Source: Methylobacillus methanolivorans (GTDB lineage: Bacteria; Pseudomonadota; Gammaproteobacteria; Burkholderiales; Methylophilaceae). Taken from it: a stretch of DNA of 64,000 nucleotides. The translations under genes and the position numbers were made by a program. Numbering within the stretch: position 1 is the first letter of the stretch; each line of letters starts with the position of its first letter. The notes beneath the pieces were generated by a model, which ran no database searches, was not told the DNA's origin, and worked only from the letters and a program-made list of their open reading frames with translations. Shown piece by piece: positions 18,364 through 30,415 of the stretch. The DNA lies in assembly GCF_020531845.1 (NCBI RefSeq), contig NZ_JAJAVF010000002.1, positions 1,521,407-1,585,406 on the forward strand, written 5' to 3'.

Positions 18364-20454
18364 TCAATGCGCTGGCGGCGCTTTGTCCGCGCCAGCCTGA
18401 TCATGTGAGGCAGCTTGCAAATCCTCCACACTCACATGACTGGTACGCTTGGGTGGGAACAGGAACAAGGCTGGGTTCTGGATAAAACGCTTGGCCAAGG
18501 TCTTCAACAACAAGCGCCACTGGGCAAAGGTGACCTTGCGTGATTTCATTGCCACATACAGCGCCAAGCTGAAACTCACCACAAGATTGGTCGTCCCTAT
18601 CAGCCAGATGCCGAGAATAGCGGTAACCAGCACCTGCCATGAAAAAATAAAATCCAGCGCCACAAAGGAATAGCCGGTAAACGCCGAGGCAAAAGCAATA
18701 TGGCGGATATCGATAGGCACACCTAGCAACACGCCCAGGCCAGACATGCCGCCCAGCAAGCAGCCAAAATAGAAGTTACCTGCCAACGCCCCCAGATTGT
18801 TCTCCACATAGCGCGCAACACGATCCAGGCGCGCAGGCCCCAACAACCATTCCAGCCAGCCCAAAGCGCGCAAGCGTTGCGGGATTTTGTTATAAACCGC
18901 CATGTTGTCGTGATAACCCGCAATTAGGCCAGACAAGAACAGGCACACCCCGGCAATCGCCGCATAAAACACGGCACCGCTATGGAACGGATCGTTGGCA
19001 TCCAGCAAGGCATGAGCTTTTTCCGGCGTGATAAAGTGCTCGCCAGTCGCCGTCAGGATCAACCAACCCACCAGCATCGCCACTGGTACTGCCATCATGA
19101 CGTTACCAAGGATAGCAATGGTTTGGCTGCGGAATGTCTGCGCAATGATGGTCACCAGCTTATCGAGGTTCTTGTTCTTGCGATCACTGGCGTCAATGCT
19201 CGCCGCAATCGCCGCTGCCGTCATCGCGGGCTGCTTGGTGGCTACCGTAAAATGCAGGATGTGAATCAACGCAAAACCCAAGCCGTAATTGAGGCTAAAC
19301 AGGATAGCCTCGGTCAGGGGCGCATAATGATGCTTGGCGGCAATGATCTTGAGCATGGTCATCAGTGCAATGATCACGCCCGCCCCCATCGCTGAACGCA
19401 TCAAGCCAAAATATTCGCTACGCGTCTCGGTGATGTAGTGTTCGCCAGTGCGGCTCGCATTCTCCGTGACGCGCAAAGCCATCAACTCGACATTCTCACG
19501 GAAATGCTGCCGCACATCGTTCTTGTGGCGCTCAGCGGAAACCAGAGTCTTGAACAATTGCACCATCGCCACGCCAGCATCCGCCTCGCTACGTACCAGC
19601 TTGATGATGCCCAGCAAGCTCTCTAGCCGTCGCACCTGCTGACTCATACGCTGCAACAAAAAGGTGAGATGCACACTAGTTCCGGTTTGCGAACTGTTAC
19701 GCCTTATCTTTGCAATCACCTGGCGACATTGATCCAGCATCACGAGTATGTGCCCCACATCGTGCTGCTGCTCCAGCGGCATGGCGAGCAAGGCCTGCAA
19801 TTCGACGCTCTGGGTAATAAAAGGCGAATCGTGGTACTCGATCTCGGGATGATTGCGGATCAACTCGGGCTCAAGGCCAGAAGCAGCGAGCCGGTATGAC
19901 AGCACCTGCGCCGCATCCAGCAGGCTTTTCTGGCACTCAGCCACCTTCTCGGCAGGTACCTCATTGAAGCGCAAGGCATGCACCAGTTGCAGCCAGACCT
20001 CATCAGGCACGGAAGATACCCACTCCTCATCGCCATTTTTTGGGAATATCTGCCCAAATAAGTCCTTGAGATAAGCTGGATTGATGGCATCGGGAAGAAT
20101 CTTGTGGCCAATACGGCGTGCCAACTCTGTAAAAAAACCACTGTTCGGCTGAATGCCGGAATCCACATACAAAGAGATAGGCTTGCGCCCCACCAGCAGG
20201 CTGACGATAGCATCACGCAGCAAGCGTGCCTTGTCGGGATCACTGTTCAATACATGGCAAAGTGCCTGCACTGCATGGGCAGCGTGCGCGGTATCGTGAT
20301 TGTGGCGTGGACGAATTTCTGCCACCAAGTCAGCAACCAAGTGGGCAGCATTCATATTATGTTGTGCGTAATCGCGCAGGATTTCTTCCATCAGCATATT
20401 TCTATAGAAAACATTTTTGTGATTATCAGGAATAGATTTCTTCGTTCTTATCAT
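18364..20454 (-). CDS. Gcr-family membrane protein (traditionally 'site-specific recombinase')
   Basis: The protein has 696 residues and matches the family called SpecificRecomb (Neisseria Gcr). The N-terminal 340 residues are soluble and helical; the C-terminal half carries about seven hydrophobic segments (for example VIIALMTMLKIIAA and AIAGVCLFLSGLIAGYH). No catalytic motif of tyrosine or serine recombinases is visible, so the recombinase label is doubtful and a membrane role is more plausible. The start is uncertain: ATG 20454 or ATG 20397 (MLMEEILRDYAQ), neither with a strong ribosome-binding site. It is convergent with the mrp operon. Confidence 0.75.
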   Translation of the reverse strand: MIRTKKSIPDNHKNVFYRNMLMEEILRDYAQHNMNAAHLVADLVAEIRPRHNHDTAHAAHAVQALCHVLNSDPDKARLLRDAIVSLLVGRKPISLYVDSGIQPNSGFFTELARRIGHKILPDAINPAYLKDLFGQIFPKNGDEEWVSSVPDEVWLQLVHALRFNEVPAEKVAECQKSLLDAAQVLSYRLAASGLEPELIRNHPEIEYHDSPFITQSVELQALLAMPLEQQHDVGHILVMLDQCRQVIAKIRRNSSQTGTSVHLTFLLQRMSQQVRRLESLLGIIKLVRSEADAGVAMVQLFKTLVSAERHKNDVRQHFRENVELMALRVTENASRTGEHYITETRSEYFGLMRSAMGAGVIIALMTMLKIIAAKHHYAPLTEAILFSLNYGLGFALIHILHFTVATKQPAMTAAAIAASIDASDRKNKNLDKLVTIIAQTFRSQTIAILGNVMMAVPVAMLVGWLILTATGEHFITPEKAHALLDANDPFHSGAVFYAAIAGVCLFLSGLIAGYHDNMAVYNKIPQRLRALGWLEWLLGPARLDRVARYVENNLGALAGNFYFGCLLGGMSGLGVLLGVPIDIRHIAFASAFTGYSFVALDFIFSWQVLVTAILGIWLIGTTNLVVSFSLALYVAMKSRKVTFAQWRLLLKTLAKRFIQNPALFLFPPKRTSHVSVEDLQAASHDQAGADKAPPAH

Positions 20455-20479
20455 CCCACATATAAGCTTGAGGCACGCA

Positions 20480-21238
20480 CTATAATGCCGCCCCCAGCGT
20501 CAGATGCACGCGCTTCTCGCTGTTGACGCGGCGCAAGACCAGCTCCACTTCCTGCCCGGCATGGCGATGTACGATTTGCTGTAGCGCCTGCGCTGACGGA
20601 ATAGGCTCCCCACCAAGATTGAGCAAGACATCCCCCACAGCCACTCCAGCTTGCGCCGCAGGAGATCCGGTAATCACCGCCATCACCATCAAGCCGGGCT
20701 TAGCATCATCTTTGCTAGGCTGCATCACATGCACGCCCAGCGCGGGCGGGGCCAGCTTGCCCCAGTAAGTAGCAAAATAACTATAGACCTCATCTTTCCC
20801 TGCACTAGCTCCCTGGCTCTTTGACTGCTCCTTGATTTGCTGCAGCCTCATTGCCGCAGTTGGCGCAGCGATCAGCTTGGTATACACAACCACAGCATCT
20901 GCCTTGGCCTTGGCTGCCTGAGCGACGGCACGTGAAGGTGGAACATCGGTCGTTTCAAAACTGGAATACCCCAACATTTCGTAACCATCATTCAGCATGC
21001 GCTGGTAATCATCCGCTTCACTCACACCTTTATAGATGGTTGGTTCCTGGCCACCTGAGCTCAGTTTCACGCCATGCAACTGACGAGCGACATAGTGCTG
21101 GGTATAAGGATTATCCTCAGCAGGCACCTCAACCGGCGGCACAGCGATCACAGGCTGATCAGGTACCGGCTGCTTCACCACTGGCTTGCTACAAGCAGCC
21201 AGCATTACTAGCAATAATACAATGACATATGGATGCAT
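20480..21238 (-). CDS. PDZ-domain lipoprotein
   Basis: An exported lipoprotein of about 252 residues. The signal peptide (MHPYVIVLLLVMLAAC) ends in a LAAC lipobox. The C-terminal 90 residues form a PDZ domain, with the carboxylate-binding loop region ALGVHVMQ, the GSPAAQAGVAVGDVLLNLGG core and a terminal strand. PDZ domains bind protein C-termini, so it may be an adaptor for a protease or a secretion system; no protease domain is present. I prefer ATG 21238, which has GGAGAGG a few bases upstream; in-frame ATG 21241 and GTG 21250 are alternatives. The central region is not recognised. Confidence 0.7.
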   Translation of the reverse strand: MHPYVIVLLLVMLAACSKPVVKQPVPDQPVIAVPPVEVPAEDNPYTQHYVARQLHGVKLSSGGQEPTIYKGVSEADDYQRMLNDGYEMLGYSSFETTDVPPSRAVAQAAKAKADAVVVYTKLIAAPTAAMRLQQIKEQSKSQGASAGKDEVYSYFATYWGKLAPPALGVHVMQPSKDDAKPGLMVMAVITGSPAAQAGVAVGDVLLNLGGEPIPSAQALQQIVHRHAGQEVELVLRRVNSEKRVHLTLGAAL

Positions 21239-21359
21239 CATCCTCTCCACTCATTTTTCCTAGCGACAATGGTATGATGAAACGATGTTTTTTTCATCGC
21301 CTGCGTACACGTTACAGGCAGATTAACCGACTAACTCCATCAACCATCACTCCTCACCT

Positions 21360-21947
21360 ATGGCAATAGACATCATCCGTATCGGCCTGGTTTCGATCAG
21401 TGACCGTGCATCCAGCGGCGCTTACGAAGACAAGGGCATCCCTTCCCTGCAAGAGTGGCTAGGCCGCGCATTGGCAACCCCGTGGGAAAGCACGCTACGC
21501 GTGATTCCTGATGAGCAGGATGAAATAGAGGCAACCCTGCGCGACCTGGTGGATTTCGATGGCTGCCACTTGGTGCTGACCACAGGCGGCACTGGGCCAG
21601 CCATTCGCGACGTCACGCCAGAGGCAACTTTGGCAGTGGCAGACAAAGTGATGCCTGGCTTTGGTGAACAAATGCGCCAGATCAGCCTTAACTTCGTGCC
21701 CACCGCCATCCTCTCGCGCCAAGTCGCGGTCATCCGCAAGCGTAGCCTGATTATCAACCTGCCAGGGCAACCCAAGGCCATCGCCCAAACACTGGAAGGC
21801 CTGAAGGACGAACATGGCAAAACCGTGGTACCTGGCATTTTTGCAGCAGTGCCTTATTGCCTTGATTTGATCGAGGCGCCTTACATCGAGACTAATCCCG
21901 ACATCGTATCGTCATTCCGTCCTAAATCCGCACAAAAGCCCGCTTGA
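21360..21947 (+). CDS. mog: Molybdopterin adenylyltransferase
   Basis: The protein has 195 residues. It adenylates molybdopterin before molybdenum insertion in molybdenum cofactor synthesis. The nucleotide-binding block LVLTTGGTGPAIRDVTPEAT is a perfect family signature, and SISDRASSGAYEDKGIP marks the N-terminus of the Mog rather than the MoaB branch. It lies 3 bp before thiL and probably shares a transcript. No other moa/moe genes are in the window. Confidence 0.92.
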   Translation: MAIDIIRIGLVSISDRASSGAYEDKGIPSLQEWLGRALATPWESTLRVIPDEQDEIEATLRDLVDFDGCHLVLTTGGTGPAIRDVTPEATLAVADKVMPGFGEQMRQISLNFVPTAILSRQVAVIRKRSLIINLPGQPKAIAQTLEGLKDEHGKTVVPGIFAAVPYCLDLIEAPYIETNPDIVSSFRPKSAQKPA

Positions 21948-21950
21948 GCC

Positions 21951-22907
21951 ATGGCCTCGGAATTCGACCTTATCAAGCGTTACTTCAATCGCCCGCAGCC
22001 AGCCGCCATTTTGGGCGTGGGCGACGATGCGGCCGTGGTGCAAGTCTCTCCAGGCATGCAGCTGGCAATTTCTGCCGACATGCTAGTAGCAGGCACTCAC
22101 TTTTATGCAGACATAGACCCTTGGATGATAGGCTGGAAATCCATGGCAGTGAATATCTCCGATATGGCTGCCATGGGCGCTCAACCTCGCTGGGCCACAT
22201 TGGCTATTGCCCTGCCAAAAGCGGATGAAACTTGGGTCGCCAGGTTTGCCGAAGGATTTTTTGCCTGCGCCGAGCAATTCGATGTCGCCCTCATAGGAGG
22301 CGACACCACCCGGGGCCCACTCACCATCAGTGTGCAGATCATGGGTGAAATTGCGCCAGGCCAATCATTGCTACGCAGCAATGCCCACGTCGGGGATGAT
22401 CTCTGGGTGTCTGGGCCATTAGGCGATGCCGCATTGGCACTGGCAGCCATCCAGGGGCGATTCCCCCTCAGCGAGACTGAACTTTATGCATGCAGCCCAG
22501 CCTTGCATCAACCACAACCCAGGGTGGCCCTAGGCCGAGCTTTGCAGGGCCTGGCTCATAGCGCACTTGATATTTCCGACGGCCTGCTCGCCGACCTTGG
22601 ACATATCCTCGAACGCTCAAAGGTAGGGGCAGAAGTCTGGTTGAAAGCCATTCCACAGTCCGATATTGTAAGCACCCACTCTCATCAAAGCAAAGTCCAG
22701 GCGATGATTCTCTCTGGCGGTGATGATTACGAACTATGCTTTACTGCCCCGGCAAAAAATCGCCATCGTATTGCAGAGATTGGCCAAAAACTTGGCTTGA
22801 CCATGGCGATCATCGGGCAGATTACCGCATCACCCACACTTACTGTCCTCGGGCTAGACGACGCCCCCCTCACACTCAAGGAGCATGGCTTTGACCATTT
22901 CGCCTGA
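21951..22907 (+). CDS. thiL: Thiamine-monophosphate kinase
   Basis: The 318-residue enzyme phosphorylates thiamine monophosphate to thiamine diphosphate with ATP. Diagnostic segments are FDLIKRYF at the N-terminus, GVGDDAAVV (metal and phosphate binding), [19 protein letters not shown] and [15 protein letters not shown]. It follows mog by 3 bp and overlaps pgpA by 23 bp. The thiL-pgpA-pncC order is widespread in proteobacteria. Confidence 0.95.
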   Translation: MASEFDLIKRYFNRPQPAAILGVGDDAAVVQVSPGMQLAISADMLVAGTHFYADIDPWMIGWKSMAVNISDMAAMGAQPRWATLAIALPKADETWVARFAEGFFACAEQFDVALIGGDTTRGPLTISVQIMGEIAPGQSLLRSNAHVGDDLWVSGPLGDAALALAAIQGRFPLSETELYACSPALHQPQPRVALGRALQGLAHSALDISDGLLADLGHILERSKVGAEVWLKAIPQSDIVSTHSHQSKVQAMILSGGDDYELCFTAPAKNRHRIAEIGQKLGLTMAIIGQITASPTLTVLGLDDAPLTLKEHGFDHFA

Positions 22908-23382
22908 CCGTCACTTCCTGCTGCGCCATCCTGCGCATTTCCTTGCACTTGGTTTTGGCAGCGGCCTAGCGCCTAAAGGCCCGGGCACCTTTGGCACCCT
23001 GGTAGCACTACCATTATTCGGCCTATTGCTGCTACTGCCTGAAGTGAGCCACCTGCCTATCCTGGCGCTATTATTCCTGCTAGGCATTCCCTTGTGCGGC
23101 ATTACCGGGCGCAACCTCGGCGTCAGCGACCACGGTGGTATCGTCTGGGATGAGATCGTCGCCTTCATGCTGGTGCTGGAATTCACACCCAAGGCCTGGG
23201 AATGGTGGCTTTATGCCTTCCTTCTCTTCCGCCTGTTCGACATCTGGAAACCCTTCCCCATCCGCACACTGGATCACCAGGTACATGGCGGCTTCGGCGT
23301 GATGCTTGATGACTTGATCGCCGCAATCTATGCAATTGCCGTATTGAAAGGAACCCAATGGTGGATGATGCAACACTTCTAA
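22885..23382 (+). CDS. pgpA: Phosphatidylglycerophosphatase A
   Basis: A 165-residue inner-membrane enzyme that dephosphorylates phosphatidylglycerol phosphate to give phosphatidylglycerol. The motif [19 protein letters not shown] and the metal-binding [10 protein letters not shown] stretch are typical, as is the C-terminal [15 protein letters not shown]. The gene starts inside thiL and ends inside pncC, overlaps which support translational coupling. Confidence 0.95.
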   Translation: MALTISPDRHFLLRHPAHFLALGFGSGLAPKGPGTFGTLVALPLFGLLLLLPEVSHLPILALLFLLGIPLCGITGRNLGVSDHGGIVWDEIVAFMLVLEFTPKAWEWWLYAFLLFRLFDIWKPFPIRTLDHQVHGGFGVMLDDLIAAIYAIAVLKGTQWWMMQHF

Positions 23383-23861
23383 CCCTGGCTCACGAGCTTG
23401 GCACCGCCTTGAAGAATAAAGGCTGGAGTCTAGCCCTGGCAGAATCCTGCACTGGTGGCTGGGCAGCGCAATCTGTCACAGCGATCGCTGGTAGCTCGGC
23501 ATGGTTTGACCGCGGCTTTGTCACCTACAGCAATCTTGCCAAACAACAGATGCTGGGAGTTGGCGCAGATACACTGGAACAATACGGGGCGGTCAGCAAG
23601 CAAACTGCAGAGGAAATGGCCCTGGGCGCCATCGCCCACAGCTCTGCAGACATCAGTGCAGCCATTACCGGCATTGCCGGACCCGAAGGCGGCAGTGCTA
23701 CAAAACCAGTCGGCACGGTATGCTTTGGCTGGAGTTGTAAAAATGGCCAAATCCTCACGCAAACAGAAGTATTTTCAGGTGATCGCGAGGCGGTGCGGAG
23801 GCAAGCGGTCAAAACCGCATTAACAGGCTTGTTGCAACTTACCTTAGCCACTGATTTATGA
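23358..23861 (+). CDS. pncC: Nicotinamide-nucleotide amidase (CinA C-terminal domain)
   Basis: The 167-residue protein deamidates nicotinamide mononucleotide in the pyridine nucleotide cycle. It is the stand-alone CinA C-terminal domain, without the N-terminal MoeA-like domain of full CinA. The signatures LAESCTGGWAAQSVTAIAGSSAWF, with the catalytic serine and lysine region, and AAITGIAGPEGGSATKPVGTV are intact. It precedes recA by 44 bp, the usual arrangement. Confidence 0.93.
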   Translation: MVDDATLLTLAHELGTALKNKGWSLALAESCTGGWAAQSVTAIAGSSAWFDRGFVTYSNLAKQQMLGVGADTLEQYGAVSKQTAEEMALGAIAHSSADISAAITGIAGPEGGSATKPVGTVCFGWSCKNGQILTQTEVFSGDREAVRRQAVKTALTGLLQLTLATDL

Positions 23862-23905
23862 AATAATTGCAGGCTTTAGCAGGCAACTCGAAAAGGTATT
23901 CACTG

Positions 23906-24940
23906 ATGGATGAAAATAGAAGCAAAGCGCTAGCCGCCGCCCTCTCGCAAATTGAGAAACAATTCGGCAAAGGCTCCATTATGCGCATGGGTGACACTGA
24001 CGTCGCCGCTGACATCCAGGCAGTCTCTACCGGCTCGCTGGGCCTAGATATAGCCTTGGGCATTGGTGGTTTACCACGAGGCCGTATCGTGGAAATTTAC
24101 GGGCCTGAATCTTCTGGCAAGACCACGCTGACATTGTCGGTGATTGCACAAATGCAAAAACTGGGTGGCACGGCAGCGTTTATTGATGCTGAACACGCAC
24201 TTGATCCGCAATATGCACAAAAGCTCGGCGTGAATGTTTCCGAGTTGCTGATCTCCCAGCCCGATACTGGCGAACAAGCGCTTGAAATCGCCGACATGCT
24301 GGTACGCTCAGGTTCTGTTGATATCGTCGTTGTCGACTCCGTAGCTGCACTGACACCCAAGGCCGAAATCGAAGGCGAAATGGGCGACTCACACATGGGT
24401 CTGCAAGCACGCCTGATGTCGCAAGCCCTGCGTAAGCTCACGGCCAACATCAAGCGTACCAATACCCTGGTCATCTTCATCAACCAAATCCGCATGAAGA
24501 TCGGCGTAATGTTCGGCAACCCCGAAACCACCACTGGCGGCAATGCGCTCAAGTTCTACGCCTCCGTGCGCCTAGATATCCGCCGCACTGGCGCCATCAA
24601 GAAGGGTGACGAAATCACCGGCTCCGAAACTCGCGTCAAAGTGGTGAAGAACAAAGTTTCGCCCCCATTCAAGCAAGCAGAGTTCGACATTCTTTACGGT
24701 GAGGGGATTTCGCGTGAAGGCGAAATCATTGAACTGGGCGTAAACCTCAAGCTGGTTGAAAAAGCGGGTGCCTGGTATAGCTACAAGGGCGATAAAATTG
24801 GCCAGGGCAAGGATAATGCCCGCGAGTACCTCAAGGAGCACCCGGCGATTGCCGATGAAATTGATGCCAAGATTCGTGAACAATCCAACCTGGCCAATGC
24901 CGCGATGACCACGGCGCCGGATGAAGACGAAGACGAGTAA
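23906..24940 (+). CDS. recA: Recombinase RecA
   Basis: The 344-residue protein forms the filament that drives homologous recombination and SOS induction. The Walker A motif GPESSGKTT, the Walker B region VVVDSVAAL and the L2 loop region [17 protein letters not shown] are all present, and the C-terminus is strongly acidic (DEDEDE), as usual. The ATG at 23906 starts MDENRSKAL; the open frame extends 13 residues further upstream without conservation. No canonical CTGT-N8-ACAG LexA box is seen in the short pncC-recA gap. recX overlaps its end by 20 bp. Confidence 0.98.
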   Translation: MDENRSKALAAALSQIEKQFGKGSIMRMGDTDVAADIQAVSTGSLGLDIALGIGGLPRGRIVEIYGPESSGKTTLTLSVIAQMQKLGGTAAFIDAEHALDPQYAQKLGVNVSELLISQPDTGEQALEIADMLVRSGSVDIVVVDSVAALTPKAEIEGEMGDSHMGLQARLMSQALRKLTANIKRTNTLVIFINQIRMKIGVMFGNPETTTGGNALKFYASVRLDIRRTGAIKKGDEITGSETRVKVVKNKVSPPFKQAEFDILYGEGISREGEIIELGVNLKLVEKAGAWYSYKGDKIGQGKDNAREYLKEHPAIADEIDAKIREQSNLANAAMTTAPDEDEDE

Positions 24941-25388
24941 ACCTGCCTATAGCCTGCGCGAGCGGGCTTTGGCCTATCTGGCGCGCCGGGAACACTCCTA
25001 TCAGGAACTGCAGCAAAAGCTGACCCCACATGTGGGAGAGGACGATGACCTGCCCACACTACTTGAGGATTTCAAGAAACGTGGCTGGTTATCCGATACC
25101 CGTTATACCGAGCAGATCGTCCATGCACGCAAAGGCCGCTATGGTAGCCTGCGCGTAGCCCATGAGCTTAGGCAACATGGCATCAGTGATGAGTTGATCA
25201 GCAAAGCAGTTGCTGACATGGCAACAGATGAGTTGGCCGCTGCCAGGACGGTATACCAGAAGAAGTTTTCCCAGACACCGCAATCGCGGGAAGAATGGGC
25301 CAAGCAAGCCCGCTTCCTACAAGGCCGCGGGTTTGAGTTTGAAGTAATACGCAAAGTGCTGCGTGGCAGCCCGGAAGATATTGAGTGA
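24921..25388 (+). CDS. recX: Regulatory protein RecX
   Basis: The 155-residue protein binds RecA filaments and inhibits them. It is all-helical, with three repeated helix bundles; [40 protein letters not shown] and [18 protein letters not shown] correspond to the conserved units. The start lies within the last codons of recA, which fixes the stoichiometry by coupling. Length is normal. Confidence 0.94.
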   Translation: MKTKTSKPAYSLRERALAYLARREHSYQELQQKLTPHVGEDDDLPTLLEDFKKRGWLSDTRYTEQIVHARKGRYGSLRVAHELRQHGISDELISKAVADMATDELAAARTVYQKKFSQTPQSREEWAKQARFLQGRGFEFEVIRKVLRGSPEDIE

Positions 25389-25422
25389 TGCAACATAGCA
25401 CGTTGCATCCATGGATTTTTTT
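25388..25422 (+). terminator. Possible terminator after recX
   Basis: ATGCAAC (25388-25394) and GTTGCAT (25402-25408) can form a 7-bp stem, followed after 7 bases by a run of seven T. The gap before the T run makes it weak. Confidence 0.3.
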
Positions 25423-25454
25423 GACATTAACGCTTTGAGCAAGAACATATATCA

Positions 25455-28127
<2,673 letters not shown>

Positions 28128-28193
28128 CCGCCGCGGGGGCATGCATGACAGCCACCCGCGTTTTATTGATGCACTTTTGATACCGACATAGAT

Positions 28194-29420
28194 ATGGCAC
28201 TTATCGTACAGAAATACGGCGGCACCTCAGTCGCCAATCCAGAACGCATCGGCAACGTCGCCCGCCGCGTGGCTCGCCACAAGGCATTAGGTCAGCAAGT
28301 CGTGGTCGTGGTTTCGGCAATGTCCGGCGAAACCAACCGCCTGATCGGCCTGGCCAAGGAAGTGATGCCCAACCCTAGCCCACGTGAACTTGATGTGCTC
28401 GTCTCCACCGGCGAACAAGTCACCATTGCCCTGCTTGCCATGGCCCTGCAAGAGCTTGGGGTAAAAGCCAAGAGCTACACCGGTAGCCAGGTCAGCATCA
28501 TCACTGACAATGCTCACACCAAGGCGCGCATTCTCAAGATTGATGAAGAGCGTATCCGCAAAGATCTTGATGACGGCCATGTCGTTGTCGTCGCTGGTTT
28601 TCAGGGTGTTGACGAGCAAGGTAATATCACCACCCTAGGCCGCGGTGGCTCCGATACTACCGGCGTCGCGCTGGCAGCTGCTCTCAAGGCCGATGAGTGC
28701 CAGATCTACACCGATGTAGACGGCGTCTACACCACCGACCCACGCGTCGTGCCTGAAGCACGCCGCCTCAAATCGGTCACCTTCGAGGAAATGCTGGAAA
28801 TGGCCAGCCTGGGCTCCAAGGTACTGCAAATCCGCTCAGTCGAGTTTGCAGGCAAATACAAGGTCAAACTACGCGTGCTTTCCAGCTTTGAGGAAGAAGG
28901 CGAAGGCACGTTGATTACTTTTGAGGACGACAACAATATGGAACAACCCATCATTTCCGGTATCGCCTTCAACCGCGATGAAGCCAAAATCACCGTACTA
29001 GGTGTACCTGACCGCCCAGGCATTGCCTATCAGATCCTGGGCCCAGTGGCTGATGCCAACATCGACGTCGACATCATCATCCAGAACGTTGCCGCCGATG
29101 GCACCACCGACTTCACCTTCACCGTGCACAAGAACGACCTGCAGAAGGCCCTAGACATCCTGCGCGACAAGGTACAAGGCCATATCGGCGCACGCGAGAT
29201 CATCGGCGACGACAAGACCGCCAAAGTCTCCGTGGTCGGCGTCGGCATGCGCTCCCACGTTGGTATAGCCAGCCAGATGTTCCGCACCTTGGCTGAAGAA
29301 GGCATCAACATCCAGATGATCTCCACCTCCGAGATTAAGATTTCTGTCGTTATTGACGAGAAATACATGGAATTGGCAGTACGCGTATTGCATAAGGCTT
29401 TTGGACTAGAAGAAGTTTAA
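28194..29420 (+). CDS. lysC: Aspartate kinase
   Basis: The 408-residue enzyme phosphorylates aspartate, the first step to lysine, threonine, methionine and diaminopimelate. The N-terminus [14 protein letters not shown] carries the KxGGTS kinase motif. Residues about 260-408 form two ACT domains, including [20 protein letters not shown] and [19 protein letters not shown], which usually bind lysine and threonine for feedback inhibition. Length matches the Pseudomonas/Corynebacterium-type monofunctional enzymes. Other pathway genes are not adjacent. Confidence 0.96.
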   Translation: MALIVQKYGGTSVANPERIGNVARRVARHKALGQQVVVVVSAMSGETNRLIGLAKEVMPNPSPRELDVLVSTGEQVTIALLAMALQELGVKAKSYTGSQVSIITDNAHTKARILKIDEERIRKDLDDGHVVVVAGFQGVDEQGNITTLGRGGSDTTGVALAAALKADECQIYTDVDGVYTTDPRVVPEARRLKSVTFEEMLEMASLGSKVLQIRSVEFAGKYKVKLRVLSSFEEEGEGTLITFEDDNNMEQPIISGIAFNRDEAKITVLGVPDRPGIAYQILGPVADANIDVDIIIQNVAADGTTDFTFTVHKNDLQKALDILRDKVQGHIGAREIIGDDKTAKVSVVGVGMRSHVGIASQMFRTLAEEGINIQMISTSEIKISVVIDEKYMELAVRVLHKAFGLEEV

Positions 29421-29481
29421 GAATTACGCCGTTTTGGCGTTGATTTTTACGGCGTAATCAAGTATTGTTACGCCCTCGTGC

Positions 29482-29575
29482 GGAGAGCTGGCCGAGTGGT
29501 CGAAGGCACTTCCCTGCTAAGGAAGCATACGGGCTTAAACCTGTATCGAGGGTTCGAATCCCTCGCTCTCCGCCA
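29482..29575 (+). tRNA. tRNA-Ser(GCT)
   Basis: Acceptor arms GGAGAGC and GCTCTCC pair fully and CCA is encoded. The anticodon GCT is at 29516-29518 in a loop closed by the TTCC/GGAA stem. A long variable arm (TACGGGCTTAAACCTGTA) and the GGTTCGAATCC T-arm are typical of tRNA-Ser reading AGC/AGU. Confidence 0.96.
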
Positions 29576-29631
29576 CCTTAAAAGAGGTGTGAACGTGGTG
29601 AAATTTTAGTAGCATAAATTTAACATTCACG

Positions 29632-29637
29632 TATAAT
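29632..29637 (+). promoter_or_regulatory. Candidate -10 box for tRNA-Arg
   Basis: A perfect TATAAT ends 15 bp before the mature tRNA-Arg 5' end. No good -35 box is visible at the usual distance. Confidence 0.45.
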
Positions 29638-29652
29638 GCACGCCTCACATAT

Positions 29653-29729
29653 GCGCCCGTAGCTCAGCTGGATAGAGTACTTGGCTACGAACCAAGGGGT
29701 CAGGAGTTCGAATCTCTTCGGGCGCACCA
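29653..29729 (+). tRNA. tRNA-Arg(ACG), island integration site
   Basis: Acceptor arms GCGCCCG and CGGGCGC pair fully, discriminator A and encoded CCA follow. The anticodon ACG is at 29687-29689; its adenosine would be edited to inosine so that it reads CGU/CGC/CGA. The last 47 bases of the gene, including the whole anticodon loop and T-arm, are repeated perfectly at 36605-36651, so an element integrated here and restored the gene. Confidence 0.97.
29683..29729 (+). repeat. Attachment repeat, tRNA side (attL-like)
   Basis: The 3' portion of tRNA-Arg(ACG), identical over 47 bp to 36605-36651. The match stops exactly at the CCA end on one side and just before the anticodon loop on the other. 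Confidence 0.9.
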
Positions 29730-29736
29730 AATAAAC

Positions 29737-29765
29737 AAAGGGTTAGCTTAGGCTAGCCCTTTTGT
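29737..29765 (+). terminator. Terminator after tRNA-Arg
   Basis: The stem AAAGGGTTAGC/GCTAGCCCTTT (one G-U pair in RNA) is followed by TTTGTC. The same hairpin with a perfect stem recurs at 36659-36686 after the second repeat. Confidence 0.75.
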
Positions 29766-29966
29766 CTTTTCAGTATTTATACACCATTGCTACATTATGG
29801 CTACAACAGCAGCACCATATCTAAGGGAAGCAGAGATTGAACAGTTGTTGATCCCATCCCGCTACGACCCCTCAAAGCTTTTCAATAGCGGTAGCCAATG
29901 GGCTAATCAATTCGCAAAACGCTTCTGTTACGATCAAGCCCCTCGAAACGGAAAACACGCGCTTGA

Positions 29967-30101
29967 AAAGGCTGGCGCCGCGAGTACAACGAGGAGCGAC
30001 CGAAAAAATCACTGGGCGGTTTGACGCCTGCAGCTTATGCCAAATCACTCACCCAGAAATCGGGTAAATTACCCTCGGACTCTAAAGCCCTCTGCTACTG
30101 A
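29967..30101 (+). pseudogene. IS3-family transposase (OrfB) C-terminal fragment
   Basis: An open frame without a start codon reads WRREYNEERPKKSLGGLTP and then PAAYAKSL, which is the C-terminal block of IS3-family OrfB transposases (EEY N..RPH..LGGLTP type). The frame is closed by a TGA at 29964, so only about 43 codons remain. The upstream 170 bp (29797-29966) holds an open frame that I do not recognise. The 3' end of the neighbouring lipoprotein gene on the opposite strand runs into this fragment. Confidence 0.75.
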
Positions 30102-30386
30102 AAACGGGGGGACGTCGTTACTGATCTTCCCGCGCTTTTGCACGGAATGAATTAATGTGTAATACGTCATGCGACCATGCTTGATCTCGATCTGTCCCTG
30201 CGGTTGACCAAGAGCACTCACCAAGAATTTGATCCGGGTTTGGGATAGTTTTTCAATGCTTGTCGAGAGATACGTTTTCCCATCCTTTTCTGACAAGGCC
30301 CCCGCGAGATCGTGATGCTCTCCACAGCCTTGCAAGGCAAACAGTATGGAACTGATCAACACCGCTCCAACAGTTCTATATTGCAT
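30069..30386 (-). CDS. Small lipoprotein, C-terminus altered by IS3 remnant
   Basis: A predicted lipoprotein of 105 residues with a signal peptide ending in LQGC (Cys about residue 21). The ATG at 30386 has AAGGGAGAA just upstream; an in-frame ATG at 30410 lacks one. It begins 29 bp after nhaA on the same strand and may be co-transcribed. The stop at 30069 lies inside sequence that, on the other strand, codes for the transposase remnant, so the last ten or so residues (about SVAEGFRVRG) are probably IS-derived and the original protein may have been longer. Function unknown. Confidence 0.55.
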   Translation of the reverse strand: MQYRTVGAVLISSILFALQGCGEHHDLAGALSEKDGKTYLSTSIEKLSQTRIKFLVSALGQPQGQIEIKHGRMTYYTLIHSVQKRGKISNDVPPFSVAEGFRVRG

Positions 30387-30415
30387 ATGTTCTCCCTTAT
30401 ATCCTCTCAAGCGAG

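Noticed and set aside
23862..23905. LexA box upstream of recA
   Set aside because: No CTGT-N8-ACAG or similar palindrome is present in the gap; an operator farther upstream cannot be excluded.
25421..25449. Consensus -35 box TTGACA before alaS as a promoter
   Set aside because: The matching -10 position would place the transcription start at or after the alaS start codon, and no good -10 box is seen.
29797..30024. 75-codon open frame just inside the island, considered as an integrase start
   Set aside because: No tyrosine recombinase motif is visible and its 3' part overlaps the transposase remnant in another frame.
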